Source: Candidatus Neomarinimicrobiota bacterium
GTDB lineage: Bacteria > Fidelibacterota > UBA2242 > B5-G15
Direction of reading: 5' to 3'
Assembly (NCBI GenBank): GCA_017656425.1
Contig: JACDNV010000025.1
Location: forward strand, 1-24,614
DNA: 24,614 nucleotides
The notes below the pieces were generated by a model. That model was not told the origin of the DNA. It did not search any database and saw only the letters and a list, made by a program, of their open reading frames with translations. A program made the position numbers and the translations under genes. Below, piece by piece: positions 15,499 through 22,900 of the stretch; position 1 is the stretch's first letter; every line of letters starts with the position of its first letter.

Positions 15499-18465
15499 CT
15501 ATTTTTTATATATAATTGCGATACCCTTTCTACCATCCATCAATATTTTTTGTGGGTTTTTAGCCCTTGAATGTACTAGGAAATTAGTTTCCTTTACGAC
15601 AGGAAGCTGTTTGAGCCATTTCCAATCGATAAATGAGTTGCTATTATTATTTATTACAAGATATCCTATATTCATTGATATTAAATTGTGTAAAAAATGC
15701 GTTCCCTGTGATAATTCAACATTAAAGTCATTAAGAATTACTTCCGTAATTACGTTCGCATTACATATCTGGTAAAATTTTACAGGTATACCAAGAAATC
15801 TATCGGCAGTACCCCACCTACCAGGACCTATTAGGATATATTTTTTATTTTCTTTTTTTATTTCTTCGTTTAAGACCTCAACTTCTTTCTGAATTTCTAA
15901 AGTTCTTGTATTGTCAAATTTTTCCGGCTTTACATAAATAATATCATGAATGTCGTCTATTATACCATTTCCAAGACTATTATTGGTCATTAACCAGATA
16001 TCTTCTTTTTTTATATTTTTTAAGTCAATGTCAACAATTTGTGTTCTTGAAATAGAGGGTCGAATTTGGAGTATATAGAATTTAGATATTTCTTTTGATA
16101 GTTTTAAGGCAAACTCTATTTCGACTGGTCCACCAAAGGCCATTTTCCCAATTTCAAGTATATTTTCGATAATTTCAGAAAACGGTACTCTGTTATATTT
16201 CAGAATGTTATCGAAACTAAACATTACAGAATATTTTGGTTTGTCTTCTCGATAGGGTATTATTTTATTATTCTCGTGATCATATATAGAGGCACAATGT
16301 TTCAAAATTAATTTATTATTTAGTTTGTCTAAGCAGAGTTTTCTCATTGTACAATCTTCATTGCTGATTAGATCAAATTTATTGTTATTTAAATCAATTG
16401 CATAATAGTAGGTTGGGGTTTTTCGTAATAAAGTATCAATGTCGAAAAGATTTACCTTAGGATATTTTGGTGAGAATCTATAGCCGATTCCATCAGTAAC
16501 TACAGCTTTTCCGAGCCCAATTGCTATAAGTGCTATACTATCTGAATAAGTGAGAGGAGATACTGGATAATAGTTGTGTGATGATGCTATGCCCGATATT
16601 GCGGGGTAGAAATAACCTGGTTCGTATTCATCTCCTACAATTTTTTGCAGGATTACAGCCATTTTTTCTTCTTCAATTTTATGATTAATGCTTTCTATAT
16701 ATCCCCTTGCTGATTTCAGAAAAACAGAGGCATATACGAGTTTTATTGCGGATTCAAGTTGTTTCAATCTTACAAGTTTATCTGGGTGATTATTTGGTAT
16801 CATGTATGTTCTATAAATTCCAGCGAATGATTCGTATGTAGAATCCTCGAGAAGGCCTGAAGACCTGACTGCCAATGGCGTTTTTATTTGATCAATATAA
16901 ATAGAAAGCTTTTCTCTTAACTCATCTGATAATTTATAGTTTATAAATGTTTCATTTATTTCTCTATCAGAAAGTGAAATTATTTCGGTAATATCAATAT
17001 TATTTTCATCAATAAATTTATCGTATTCATTTGTACCTATAATAGATGTGCATGGTTGCAATATTGGAAGGTTGGCGTACCTATTTTCAAGATTCATTGA
17101 TACAATAATATTATTCATAAACGCTATACCACGTCCTTTTCCACCCAGCGAGCCTTCGCTAAGTAAAATTATTTTAAAAGGATCTGTGAGGCTGTTTGGA
17201 TCAAAGTGAATGATTTTTCCTTTATTTTTCCTTTCTCTAATGGTTCTGATGGAATTTATTAGGTGGCTTTTTAATTCAGCTATTGAGTTAAAATCTTCTG
17301 GTTTTAATGGTCTTAGCTTTTTTGCTATTTGTATTTCACCTCTTGCCAGTAGCCATGTAGAAAAATGATTTCTATTGCTATGATATAGCACAGATTCGTC
17401 GGGAACTTCTTTCAGCTTTTCTTCAAATTCGTAAATAGTTTTTGCAACAGTGACAATGCCCTTGCCAGGGACTTGAAATTTGAAATCACCAAACCCTAAA
17501 CTTTCAAGCATAAAGTTGCGAATTTCATGTAAAAGATTTTGGGAAAATTTGTTTATAAGGGTTACGCCTAATTCCTTAGCTTTTTCTTCATGGCTTTGAT
17601 CCGATGACATTAAGATGCAAGGAATGTCATTTTTTTTATCCTGCCTTACCATGGATACCAGTTTTAATCCAGCTTCATTATCCATCTGATTGTGGTTCGG
17701 GAAACGAATATCCGATATTACTGAGAGTATATATTCCTTATATTTGTTGTAATAATAAATGGCATCTTCATAAGTATGAAGTAAAATTATTTTGGGTCTG
17801 ACTCTCATCCTAAGTCGTTTTTGTATGTCGCTTAATTCTTCCTCAATGAGTAGTTGGGTTTGTTTCATTACCTCTGTATAAAGCAAGGGAAGGAAGATTG
17901 AGTAATATTGTACAGAATCTTCAACAAGTAAAATTACTCTTACGAGACCAATTCTTGTATCGTTTTCGATGTTTTTTTTATCTTCTATGGATTTTACCAT
18001 GGCAAGAAATATTTTAGCATCGCCATTCCATAGGAATATGTCATCGATATATTTGTAAAGTTGATTTAAGTATGGCTGTATCTCCTCTACCTCAGCGTTG
18101 GATTTCAATAGCAGTAGGATAGGAAGGTTCTGAAACTTTGTTTTTATTTGTTTTGCGAATTCAAGTGTAGTTATATCTCCTACATTAAGTAGTGTGATAA
18201 TTAAATCAAATTTTTTATTGTCAAGTAGTTTTAGGGCTTCGTCGGGCATTGAAGCATTTGTGATCCTTGGCGCAGTACTCAGGTTTAATTGCTTATATTC
18301 ACCATAGATTTGTTCAGAAAGACCACTATCCTGTTCAAGTGTAAAAGCATCATAAATGGAAGATAAAAGGAGAATCTCCCTTACTCTATTTTTCATTAAT
18401 TCATGGTAGCTGTCTTCACCATATTTGAGAAGGTTGAAAAATGAACAAAGGTTTTCAGCATTCAT
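15499..18465 (-). CDS. PEP/pyruvate-binding protein with N-terminal receiver domains
   Basis: A 988-residue multidomain protein. Residues ~28-160 look like a degenerate receiver (LLLSSIYDA, FDLIITLLNVGD). Residues ~173-320 are a second receiver with ED at 182-183, D252 (VISDIRFP), S287 (LMSSDQ) and K306 (INKFS). A linker with the segment HSNRNHFSTWLLARGE (362-377) leads to a PPDK/PEP-synthase N-terminal ATP-grasp domain from ~430: EGSLGGKGRGIAF (437-449) and LAVRSSGLLEDSTYESFAG (531-549), with EIEFAL and ILQIRPS toward its end. A C-terminal domain begins GPGRWGTADRFLGIPV. The phosphohistidine swivel domain and TIM-barrel of true PEP synthase are missing, so it is probably a regulator or specialised phosphotransferase. 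The start ATG has GGAG upstream. It lies 71 nt after the radical SAM gene, probably in one transcript. Confidence 0.8.
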   Translation of the reverse strand: MNAENLCSFFNLLKYGEDSYHELMKNRVREILLLSSIYDAFTLEQDSGLSEQIYGEYKQLNLSTAPRITNASMPDEALKLLDNKKFDLIITLLNVGDITTLEFAKQIKTKFQNLPILLLLKSNAEVEEIQPYLNQLYKYIDDIFLWNGDAKIFLAMVKSIEDKKNIENDTRIGLVRVILLVEDSVQYYSIFLPLLYTEVMKQTQLLIEEELSDIQKRLRMRVRPKIILLHTYEDAIYYYNKYKEYILSVISDIRFPNHNQMDNEAGLKLVSMVRQDKKNDIPCILMSSDQSHEEKAKELGVTLINKFSQNLLHEIRNFMLESLGFGDFKFQVPGKGIVTVAKTIYEFEEKLKEVPDESVLYHSNRNHFSTWLLARGEIQIAKKLRPLKPEDFNSIAELKSHLINSIRTIRERKNKGKIIHFDPNSLTDPFKIILLSEGSLGGKGRGIAFMNNIIVSMNLENRYANLPILQPCTSIIGTNEYDKFIDENNIDITEIISLSDREINETFINYKLSDELREKLSIYIDQIKTPLAVRSSGLLEDSTYESFAGIYRTYMIPNNHPDKLVRLKQLESAIKLVYASVFLKSARGYIESINHKIEEEKMAVILQKIVGDEYEPGYFYPAISGIASSHNYYPVSPLTYSDSIALIAIGLGKAVVTDGIGYRFSPKYPKVNLFDIDTLLRKTPTYYYAIDLNNNKFDLISNEDCTMRKLCLDKLNNKLILKHCASIYDHENNKIIPYREDKPKYSVMFSFDNILKYNRVPFSEIIENILEIGKMAFGGPVEIEFALKLSKEISKFYILQIRPSISRTQIVDIDLKNIKKEDIWLMTNNSLGNGIIDDIHDIIYVKPEKFDNTRTLEIQKEVEVLNEEIKKENKKYILIGPGRWGTADRFLGIPVKFYQICNANVITEVILNDFNVELSQGTHFLHNLISMNIGYLVINNNSNSFIDWKWLKQLPVVKETNFLVHSRAKNPQKILMDGRKGIAIIYKK

Positions 18466-18536
18466 AAATAATCTCCATTAACCAATTAATTTAATATAAA
18501 TTATAATAAAAAATTTAGAGAAATGGAGTTATTTAC

Positions 18537-19988
18537 CTAGTCGCGAAATAGACTTAATTTGATATATCTTTTCTGCCATATTTGATTGGAAATATTGTGA
18601 AATTCACGGTCATAAGAGTCAATCGTTTTTTCTATATCATCATCTGAAAGTAGTTCATAATCGATAGAATCAATAGGAATGGCTTTGTGTCTTAACAATA
18701 CTTTTTTGATATCAGAAAAATGATCCCTTATGGGACATGGTGCTATCAGATTACCCATTTCATCAAGAGGTCTATCATCATAATATTTACGCTGCCATTT
18801 CCTTATATCTTTGAAGTACGGGCTAAAAAGTATTGTGTTAAGGTTTCCTCCTCTTTTATATACATCAATAATGTTGTCGACCTTAAAAGGGTTAAAAACA
18901 CATGGTGTCACATCGCCTGTCCAGGTTATGTAGAAATAGCCTCCCCCATATGCAGCTCCTGCAGAAATACATCCATCACTTACTGTTCCACAGTTCCAAA
19001 AATCGGCGATAAAGTATTTTCTTTCCCTGATTGCTTTCCATGTTTTCTCATACATTTCGATTCTTTGCTGTGGAGTTACCATCAGCTTTAAATTTCTATT
19101 TCTGCCTATTGGCATATATTGAAATATCCATTGATAGAGAGCGCCTAATTTTTCAAAGTAAAAATCCCAGAACTCTTCACTTGTTATTATATCCCAGTTT
19201 TCGGATGTAGCGGTAGTGGAAATTCCAAATGGAACACCATATTTTTTTAGATTTTCTATACCTTCCACTATACGTTTAAAAGTTCCTTTCCCTCTTCTTG
19301 CGTCTGTTTCTTTTTCAAATCCCTCAACGGAGATAGCGGGAGTTACATTTCCCAGTTCACCGAGCCTTCGGGAAATTTCGTCAGTAAAAAGAGTCCCATT
19401 TGTATAAATAAGAAATATTTGCTCAATGTTTTCTTCAAAAATATCAAGTAAACTCTTGCCTTCAGATTTATATAAAAAAGGTTCTCCTCCTGATATTACA
19501 GTAAAATGACTTCCCCATAGGTCTAATTTTTCTCTTAGTATTCTTTTAAAAACGGAATAGGGAAGAGTGATTTTTCTCGCTTCGGAACTATTTGCATAAC
19601 ATCCAATACATTTCAGATTGCATGCACCAGTAGGAGATATAACTAAAAAACTTGGGGGGTGCATCTTGTAATTTTCAATGAATCTATAGAAATTCTCATT
19701 TGTTTTTAGAAAAGTTTTTCCAAATAGATTATTAAATAGCCTTTTAGAAGCATTTTCACCAATTAATTTTCTATTTATACCTCTCCTGCCAGCATTTAGT
19801 ATCGAGGATACCATGGCATATTTATCTTCCTGAACTTTCTTTAAACGATTGTTGTTGTTTTGTTTTACTATGTTTGTGTATGCATATCTATCAAGATACT
19901 TGAAAATAAGTTCTCTAATAAATTTTATTTCAAAACCATATTTTAATGTATTAGCTGTAATAATTTGGTTAATATTTAATTTACTCAT
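18537..19988 (-). CDS. Radical SAM protein with C-terminal cysteine-rich (SPASM/twitch-like) region
   Basis: A 483-residue radical SAM enzyme. The [4Fe-4S]/SAM motif is C123-x3-C127-x2-C130 (GACNLKCIGCYA), followed by the SAM-binding GGEP at 167-170. The mid-barrel contains IYTNGTLFTDE and AISVEGFEKETDARRGKGTF, common in peptide-modifying and heme-type radical SAM enzymes. Further cysteines in FWNCGTVSDGCISAG, VTPCVFNPF and IAPCPIRDHF could hold auxiliary clusters, as in SPASM/twitch domains. A ~110-residue N-terminal extension of helical, basic character is unusual. No small precursor peptide was found nearby, so the substrate is unknown. GGAGGG precedes the ATG. It lies just after the pncA-like gene's terminator, so it needs its own promoter or read-through, and probably leads into the PEP-binding gene. 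Confidence 0.85.
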   Translation of the reverse strand: MSKLNINQIITANTLKYGFEIKFIRELIFKYLDRYAYTNIVKQNNNNRLKKVQEDKYAMVSSILNAGRRGINRKLIGENASKRLFNNLFGKTFLKTNENFYRFIENYKMHPPSFLVISPTGACNLKCIGCYANSSEARKITLPYSVFKRILREKLDLWGSHFTVISGGEPFLYKSEGKSLLDIFEENIEQIFLIYTNGTLFTDEISRRLGELGNVTPAISVEGFEKETDARRGKGTFKRIVEGIENLKKYGVPFGISTTATSENWDIITSEEFWDFYFEKLGALYQWIFQYMPIGRNRNLKLMVTPQQRIEMYEKTWKAIRERKYFIADFWNCGTVSDGCISAGAAYGGGYFYITWTGDVTPCVFNPFKVDNIIDVYKRGGNLNTILFSPYFKDIRKWQRKYYDDRPLDEMGNLIAPCPIRDHFSDIKKVLLRHKAIPIDSIDYELLSDDDIEKTIDSYDREFHNISNQIWQKRYIKLSLFRD

Positions 19989-20013
19989 GGTACACCCTCC
20001 TATCTACTTTAAA

Positions 20014-20048
20014 TAAAAAATGCCGATTCCTGTGTTGAAATCGGCATT
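20014..20048 (-). terminator. Rho-independent terminator of the nicotinamidase-like gene
   Basis: On the minus strand, ATGCCGATT (from 20047) pairs with AATCGGCAT (ending 20020) around a 10-nt loop. It is followed by a T-run (complement of the A6 at 20015-20020). A 9-bp GC-containing stem plus U-tract right after the pncA-like stop codon is a standard terminator. It separates that gene from the radical SAM gene. Confidence 0.85.
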
Positions 20049-20076
20049 GGTAACAATTCTATGGGCGTTAAGAGTT

Positions 20077-20697
20077 TCATTTTAGAAGTTTCAATGCGTC
20101 CTGTGTTTTAATAAATTTTGCTCCTTTCTTTTTCATCTGTTCAATTGCTTCTTTACCTCCAGCTTCCGTTACGGGTTTTATTGCATCTTCTATTACATAG
20201 ACATTTTTTTTCATATCTAACAGACCAATTACAGCTGACTTTACGCAATAGTCCGTTGCAACACCAAAGACTATAAAATTTTCATAGTTTTTAAAAATTT
20301 TTTCTGCATTCGGATTTTCAAAAACTGTGTAACTTTGTTTTTCGAAATATATTTCACCTTTGTGATTAATTACTTTTTCTAATTCGTCTTCAGTATATTC
20401 TCGATTTTCAACATATATTGGGTTAAGTGGTTTGGTTTCAGGTATTTTTTTCTGTCCTTTTTCGCCTTTTATGCAATGTAATGGAAAGGGTCCACCTACA
20501 GTATTCATTTCTGGGTCATCTGTTTTATGGGCATCTACAGAACCCAATATTTTGATATTTTCCTTTCTTGCAATATTAATCAGCCTCTTAAGGTTGTCTA
20601 TAATATTAATAGAATCAGGGACATAAAGTCTTCCTTCGGGATTCATGAAGTCAAATTGGGAATCAATATCAATAAAAGCAGTTTTACTTTTGTCCAT
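20077..20697 (-). CDS. pncA: Isochorismatase-family hydrolase, probable nicotinamidase
   Basis: A 206-residue cysteine hydrolase predicted to deamidate nicotinamide to nicotinate for NAD recycling. The catalytic triad is D12 (IDIDSQFDF), K120 (YFEKQSY) and C151 (ATDYCVKSA). Metal ligands typical of nicotinamidases are D55 and H57 (SVDAH) and H74 (FPLHCIKG). A cis-peptide-type GVATDYC segment precedes the nucleophile. Length suits PncA (180-210). ATG 20697 has no strong Shine-Dalgarno. The gene is monocistronic, ending in a clear terminator. NAD salvage would fit the NAD(P)-heavy neighbourhood, though no other NAD genes are adjacent. Another isochorismatase-like amidase cannot be excluded. Confidence 0.8.
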   Translation of the reverse strand: MDKSKTAFIDIDSQFDFMNPEGRLYVPDSINIIDNLKRLINIARKENIKILGSVDAHKTDDPEMNTVGGPFPLHCIKGEKGQKKIPETKPLNPIYVENREYTEDELEKVINHKGEIYFEKQSYTVFENPNAEKIFKNYENFIVFGVATDYCVKSAVIGLLDMKKNVYVIEDAIKPVTEAGGKEAIEQMKKKGAKFIKTQDALKLLK

Positions 20698-20859
20698 TAT
20701 GAATCTTTAAAAATTAATTCCTGAATCAACATATACGTATTTAATTTAATATTTGAATATTTTATATGAAAGGACAAATTGGGGAAAAGTATTGCTATTT
20801 AACTGGCGTATTTGGAAGCTGAGAATAAACTGGGGAAGAATTAACTTTCTTGAATCTGA

Positions 20860-21452
20860 CTTTACTTTTATTATAATTAGCACAGTCATTCCCAAGGGTA
20901 ATTTAACCCCTGAGATTATAGCTACGATTAAATATGTATCTGATCCACAGATTTCGCCTGATTCTAATAATATAGCTTTTGTAGATACGGAGATTGACAT
21001 GAATAGTTCAAAGAATTATAGTAGTTCCAATATATGGATTGTTCCGACAGATGGAAGCGAGAAACCACGAAAGTATACTTTTTCAGATAAGGATGAGAAA
21101 ATGCCTCGCTGGTTTCCTGATGGAAAATATCTGGTTTTCTTTCAAATCATGATGATGGGGATACATATCAGATTTACATAATGAGAACTGATGGTGGAGA
21201 AGCTTACAAATTGACGAATCATAGTGGTGGAGTAGTTAATTACAAGTGGGGGAAAAATTCTAATACTATATTTTTCGTTGCGATCGATTCGCTTACAAAG
21301 TTTGAAAAGGAAAGAAAGGAGAAAAAAGATGATGAGATAATACTGGATTATAACTATAAATCCTGTAGACTATATGAGATTGATATACAGTCAAGAGAGA
21401 TTAAATTATTAACCGAAGATAAACAAAATGTTAACGATTTTGGTTGGGAGGC
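20860..21452 (+). pseudogene. 5' remnant of an S9-family (prolyl-oligopeptidase-like) peptidase
   Basis: The text NLTPEIIATIKYVSDPQISP (from 20900), then DSNNIAFVDTEID, NIWIVPTDGSEKPRKYTFSD and MPRWFPDGKYLVFF is the start of the beta-propeller of S9 peptidases and acylaminoacyl peptidases. A frameshift near 21138-21145 moves the reading to SNHDDGDTYQIYIMRTDGGE, then AYKLTNHSGGVVNYKWGKNS, ending at NVNDFGW where homology stops. The catalytic alpha/beta-hydrolase half is absent: the degenerate insertion sequence begins there. The upstream signal-peptide region is also scrambled. The surviving part is about 190 codons of a protein that is usually 600-700 residues long. Confidence 0.7.
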
Positions 21453-21535
21453 TCAGTGATATGGTGGTACAGACCATAGACAGGATTAAGTGAGGGGGTT
21501 ATAGAATTTTTGCCGAATAATTTGTCGAGGATTAT

Positions 21536-21557
21536 TCGTAGAATCCCTGTTCGTGAG
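21536..21557. repeat. Double-hairpin mini-repeat, copy A
   Basis: TCGTAGAATCCC followed by TGTTCGTGAG. The most diverged of the four copies. With the preceding T, the first hairpin is TTC-GTA-GAA. Removing 22 nt joins transposase residues PP to IILDKLF in frame. Confidence 0.7.
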
Positions 21558-21783
21558 TGGAGGCATGAATGCGATACTTGGGGATATTTTATAATCTTTC
21601 AGGATATTTACCGGGGTTTTGAATTTTTTATATGAGTTTTCCCCCAGGGAATTGAAATAGAATTGATAAAATGAAGCTTTATTAAGGAAATCTTTTATTG
21701 AGCTGAATGATTCTATGCAGTGGAATTCGTCTTCGATTAATCTATGAGAGGATTCTACATCGGCATTAGCATTGGGGTAATGT

Positions 21784-21805
21784 GTCCGTAGAATCCCTAA
21801 TCGGG
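21784..21805. repeat. Double-hairpin mini-repeat, copy B
   Basis: CCGTAGAATCCC followed by TAATCGGGAG. Same orientation as copies A, C and D. It sits between the transposase segments KYIP and HYPNANADVES; removing 22 nt restores the frame and the usual family spacing. Confidence 0.85.
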
Positions 21806-21951
21806 AGTGGTATATATTTCACCTTAGCATTCCAATTCTTTTCGACATATTTTTTATATCCTCTGTTGTGATGTATTCTTATCCCACTAAACTCAGAGCC
21901 GTTATCAACTTGAATTGTTATTTTTTCTGGATCAATTCCATGCTTGGATAT

Positions 21952-21973
21952 CCGTAGGATCCCTAATCGGGAG
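21952..21973. repeat. Double-hairpin mini-repeat, copy C
   Basis: CCGTAGGATCCC followed by TAATCGGGAG. With the preceding T, hairpins are TCC-GTA-GGA and TCCC-TAATC-GGGA. It splits KLLFEH from SKHGIDPEKI in the transposase; removing 22 nt rejoins them in frame. Confidence 0.85.
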
Positions 21974-22243
21974 ATGCTCAAACAATAATTTCACAGAGAT
22001 TATTGTCGATGTTACACTTTTCTCATATGTATAGAAATAAAAGAGTGTTCCAGAGCGTACATCCCTTGCTGTGATTTGATATCTTGGTAGTCTGTATTTG
22101 CAGTAGTATTTAAAAAACTCTGGTATATCATCAAGATATTTTACATCCATCTGTATCACCTCAAAAGGTTTTAATCAATCACTCCCTTCTGAAATCGTAT
22201 AATATTATCTTTGCTTTTAGTTTTTTATTTGCTATGATACTAT

Positions 22244-22265
22244 CCGTAGGATCTCTAATCGGGAT
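22244..22265. repeat. Double-hairpin mini-repeat, copy D
   Basis: CCGTAGGATCTC followed by TAATCGGGAT. It lies just behind the likely transposase start codon (ATG 22272). Removing 22 nt places that ATG in frame with SIIANKKLKAK. Confidence 0.8.
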
Positions 22266-22315
22266 AGGTCATGTTTTTTCTCCTTATCTTTGATTCCTTT
22301 TCTAAATATCTCAAA

Positions 22316-22343
22316 GAGCATAGCCTGTCCACGGGCTATGCTC
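22316..22343. repeat. Perfect 10-bp stem-loop near the IS right end
   Basis: GAGCATAGCC (22316-22325) and GGCTATGCTC (22334-22343) form a strong hairpin with an 8-nt loop, just upstream of the transposase start on the minus strand. There is no proper U-tract on either strand. Possible roles are a weak terminator or a structure in the IS leader that blocks read-through translation. Confidence 0.6.
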
Positions 22344-22397
22344 TCATCATTCATTACACTTAATTTAATCAATTCTACCGTACCACTATATGCATGA

Positions 22398-22588
22398 ACT
22401 TTCCCGTAAAGCAGTTATAAAAATCTTGATTTTTAGATAATGGATTAATATCTTAGAAAAACAGGGTTTTTCGCATTTAATAGTTCAATCTAGAGGATTG
22501 TGGCGCGTGATTTTTCATAAAGTAAAAAGGGAAATAGGAAAGGATGAAATTGATAACAGGTTAGCTAAAATTAACTGACGTTAAATTT
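22398..22588 (+). pseudogene. Possible C-terminal remnant of a SPOR-like domain gene
   Basis: Between the IS and the next ORF, plus-strand codons from 22441 to TGA 22576-22578 read WINILEKQGFSHLIVQSRGL, then WRVIFHKVKREIGKDEIDNR, then LAKIN. The pattern (long helix, GF-h-IVQS-G-WRV, helix) resembles the end of a SPOR peptidoglycan-binding domain. A TAA at 22438-22440 cuts it off from the upstream DNA in the same frame. Short and divergent, so the call is tentative. Confidence 0.3.
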
Positions 22589-22888
22589 ATGTTGCGTGAT
22601 GGATTATATGAGTTAGATTACATAGAGGATACTATCTTGGGGGAGCTCTCCCATTTTTTAAGTGCGAATGTCGACAAGACTACAAAATTTTGTTGTGTTG
22701 ATGTCCCTGTACCAAGATCTAGGACAGGGTGTGTTAGAAATTTGAAGAATAAGCTGGAAGAATCTAGAAAAATTACTGTCTATATTCGTCCATATTTAGC
22801 GTTGCGAAGTACTTCGTTTGTAGAAGTAATTTTTGCTGCCCTTTGTTTTTTTTCTATTTATATTTTTTGGCGTAATTTAGAAGTTTAA
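22589..22888 (+). CDS. Small hypothetical protein with C-terminal membrane segment
   Basis: 99 residues, not recognised. A soluble, mixed-charge N-terminal part contains two adjacent cysteines (KFCCVDVPVPRSRTGCVRN). It ends in one hydrophobic segment, FVEVIFAALCFFSIYIFW (about residues 77-94), so it may be a tail-anchored protein. No strong ribosome-binding site precedes ATG 22589, and the region just upstream is decayed, so this could itself be a fragment. It ends 12 nt before the next gene, which has its own strong site, so the two may be co-transcribed. Confidence 0.4.
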   Translation: MLRDGLYELDYIEDTILGELSHFLSANVDKTTKFCCVDVPVPRSRTGCVRNLKNKLEESRKITVYIRPYLALRSTSFVEVIFAALCFFSIYIFWRNLEV

Positions 22889-22900
22889 GGGAGGAGATTT

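Larger units (their letters stand above)
21460..22272 (-). pseudogene. Broken integrase-core (DDE) transposase
   Basis: Minus-strand fragments, in order: start ATG 22272 with GGAG upstream and, one repeat later, SIIANKKLKAKIILYDFRRE. After an apparent deletion of the helix-turn-helix region comes KPFEVIQMDVKYLDD (from 22172), then PRYQITARDVRSGTLFYFYT. The next fragment is KHGIDPEKITIQVDNGSEFS (catalytic D of DNGSEF), then HYPNANADVESSHRLIEDEF (catalytic E), FNSLGENSYKKFKTPVNIL and finally ILDKLFG. First D (QMD), second D and E of the DDE triad are all visible. The gene is split by four short repeats, each of which shifts the frame; removing 22 nt at each rejoins the fragments. A stop just before KPFEV and the internal deletion show it is inactive anyway. 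Confidence 0.75.
21453..22397. mobile_element. Degenerate insertion sequence with integrase-core transposase
   Basis: About 945 bp bounded by imperfect terminal inverted repeats. The left end reads TCA-gtg-ATATGGTGGTACAG (21453-21472). The reverse complement of the right end reads TCA-tgc-ATATAGTGGTACGG (22397-22378). It contains a minus-strand rve-type transposase pseudogene. It interrupts the S9 peptidase remnant. No clear target-site duplication remains. The family looks IS481/IS3-like by its integrase core, but the exact group is not certain. Confidence 0.65.

Noticed and set aside
21766-22159. Two short minus-strand ORFs as independent small genes sharing an LPIRDxTD peptide
   Set aside because: They are consecutive pieces of one transposase; the shared peptide is the translated mini-repeat.
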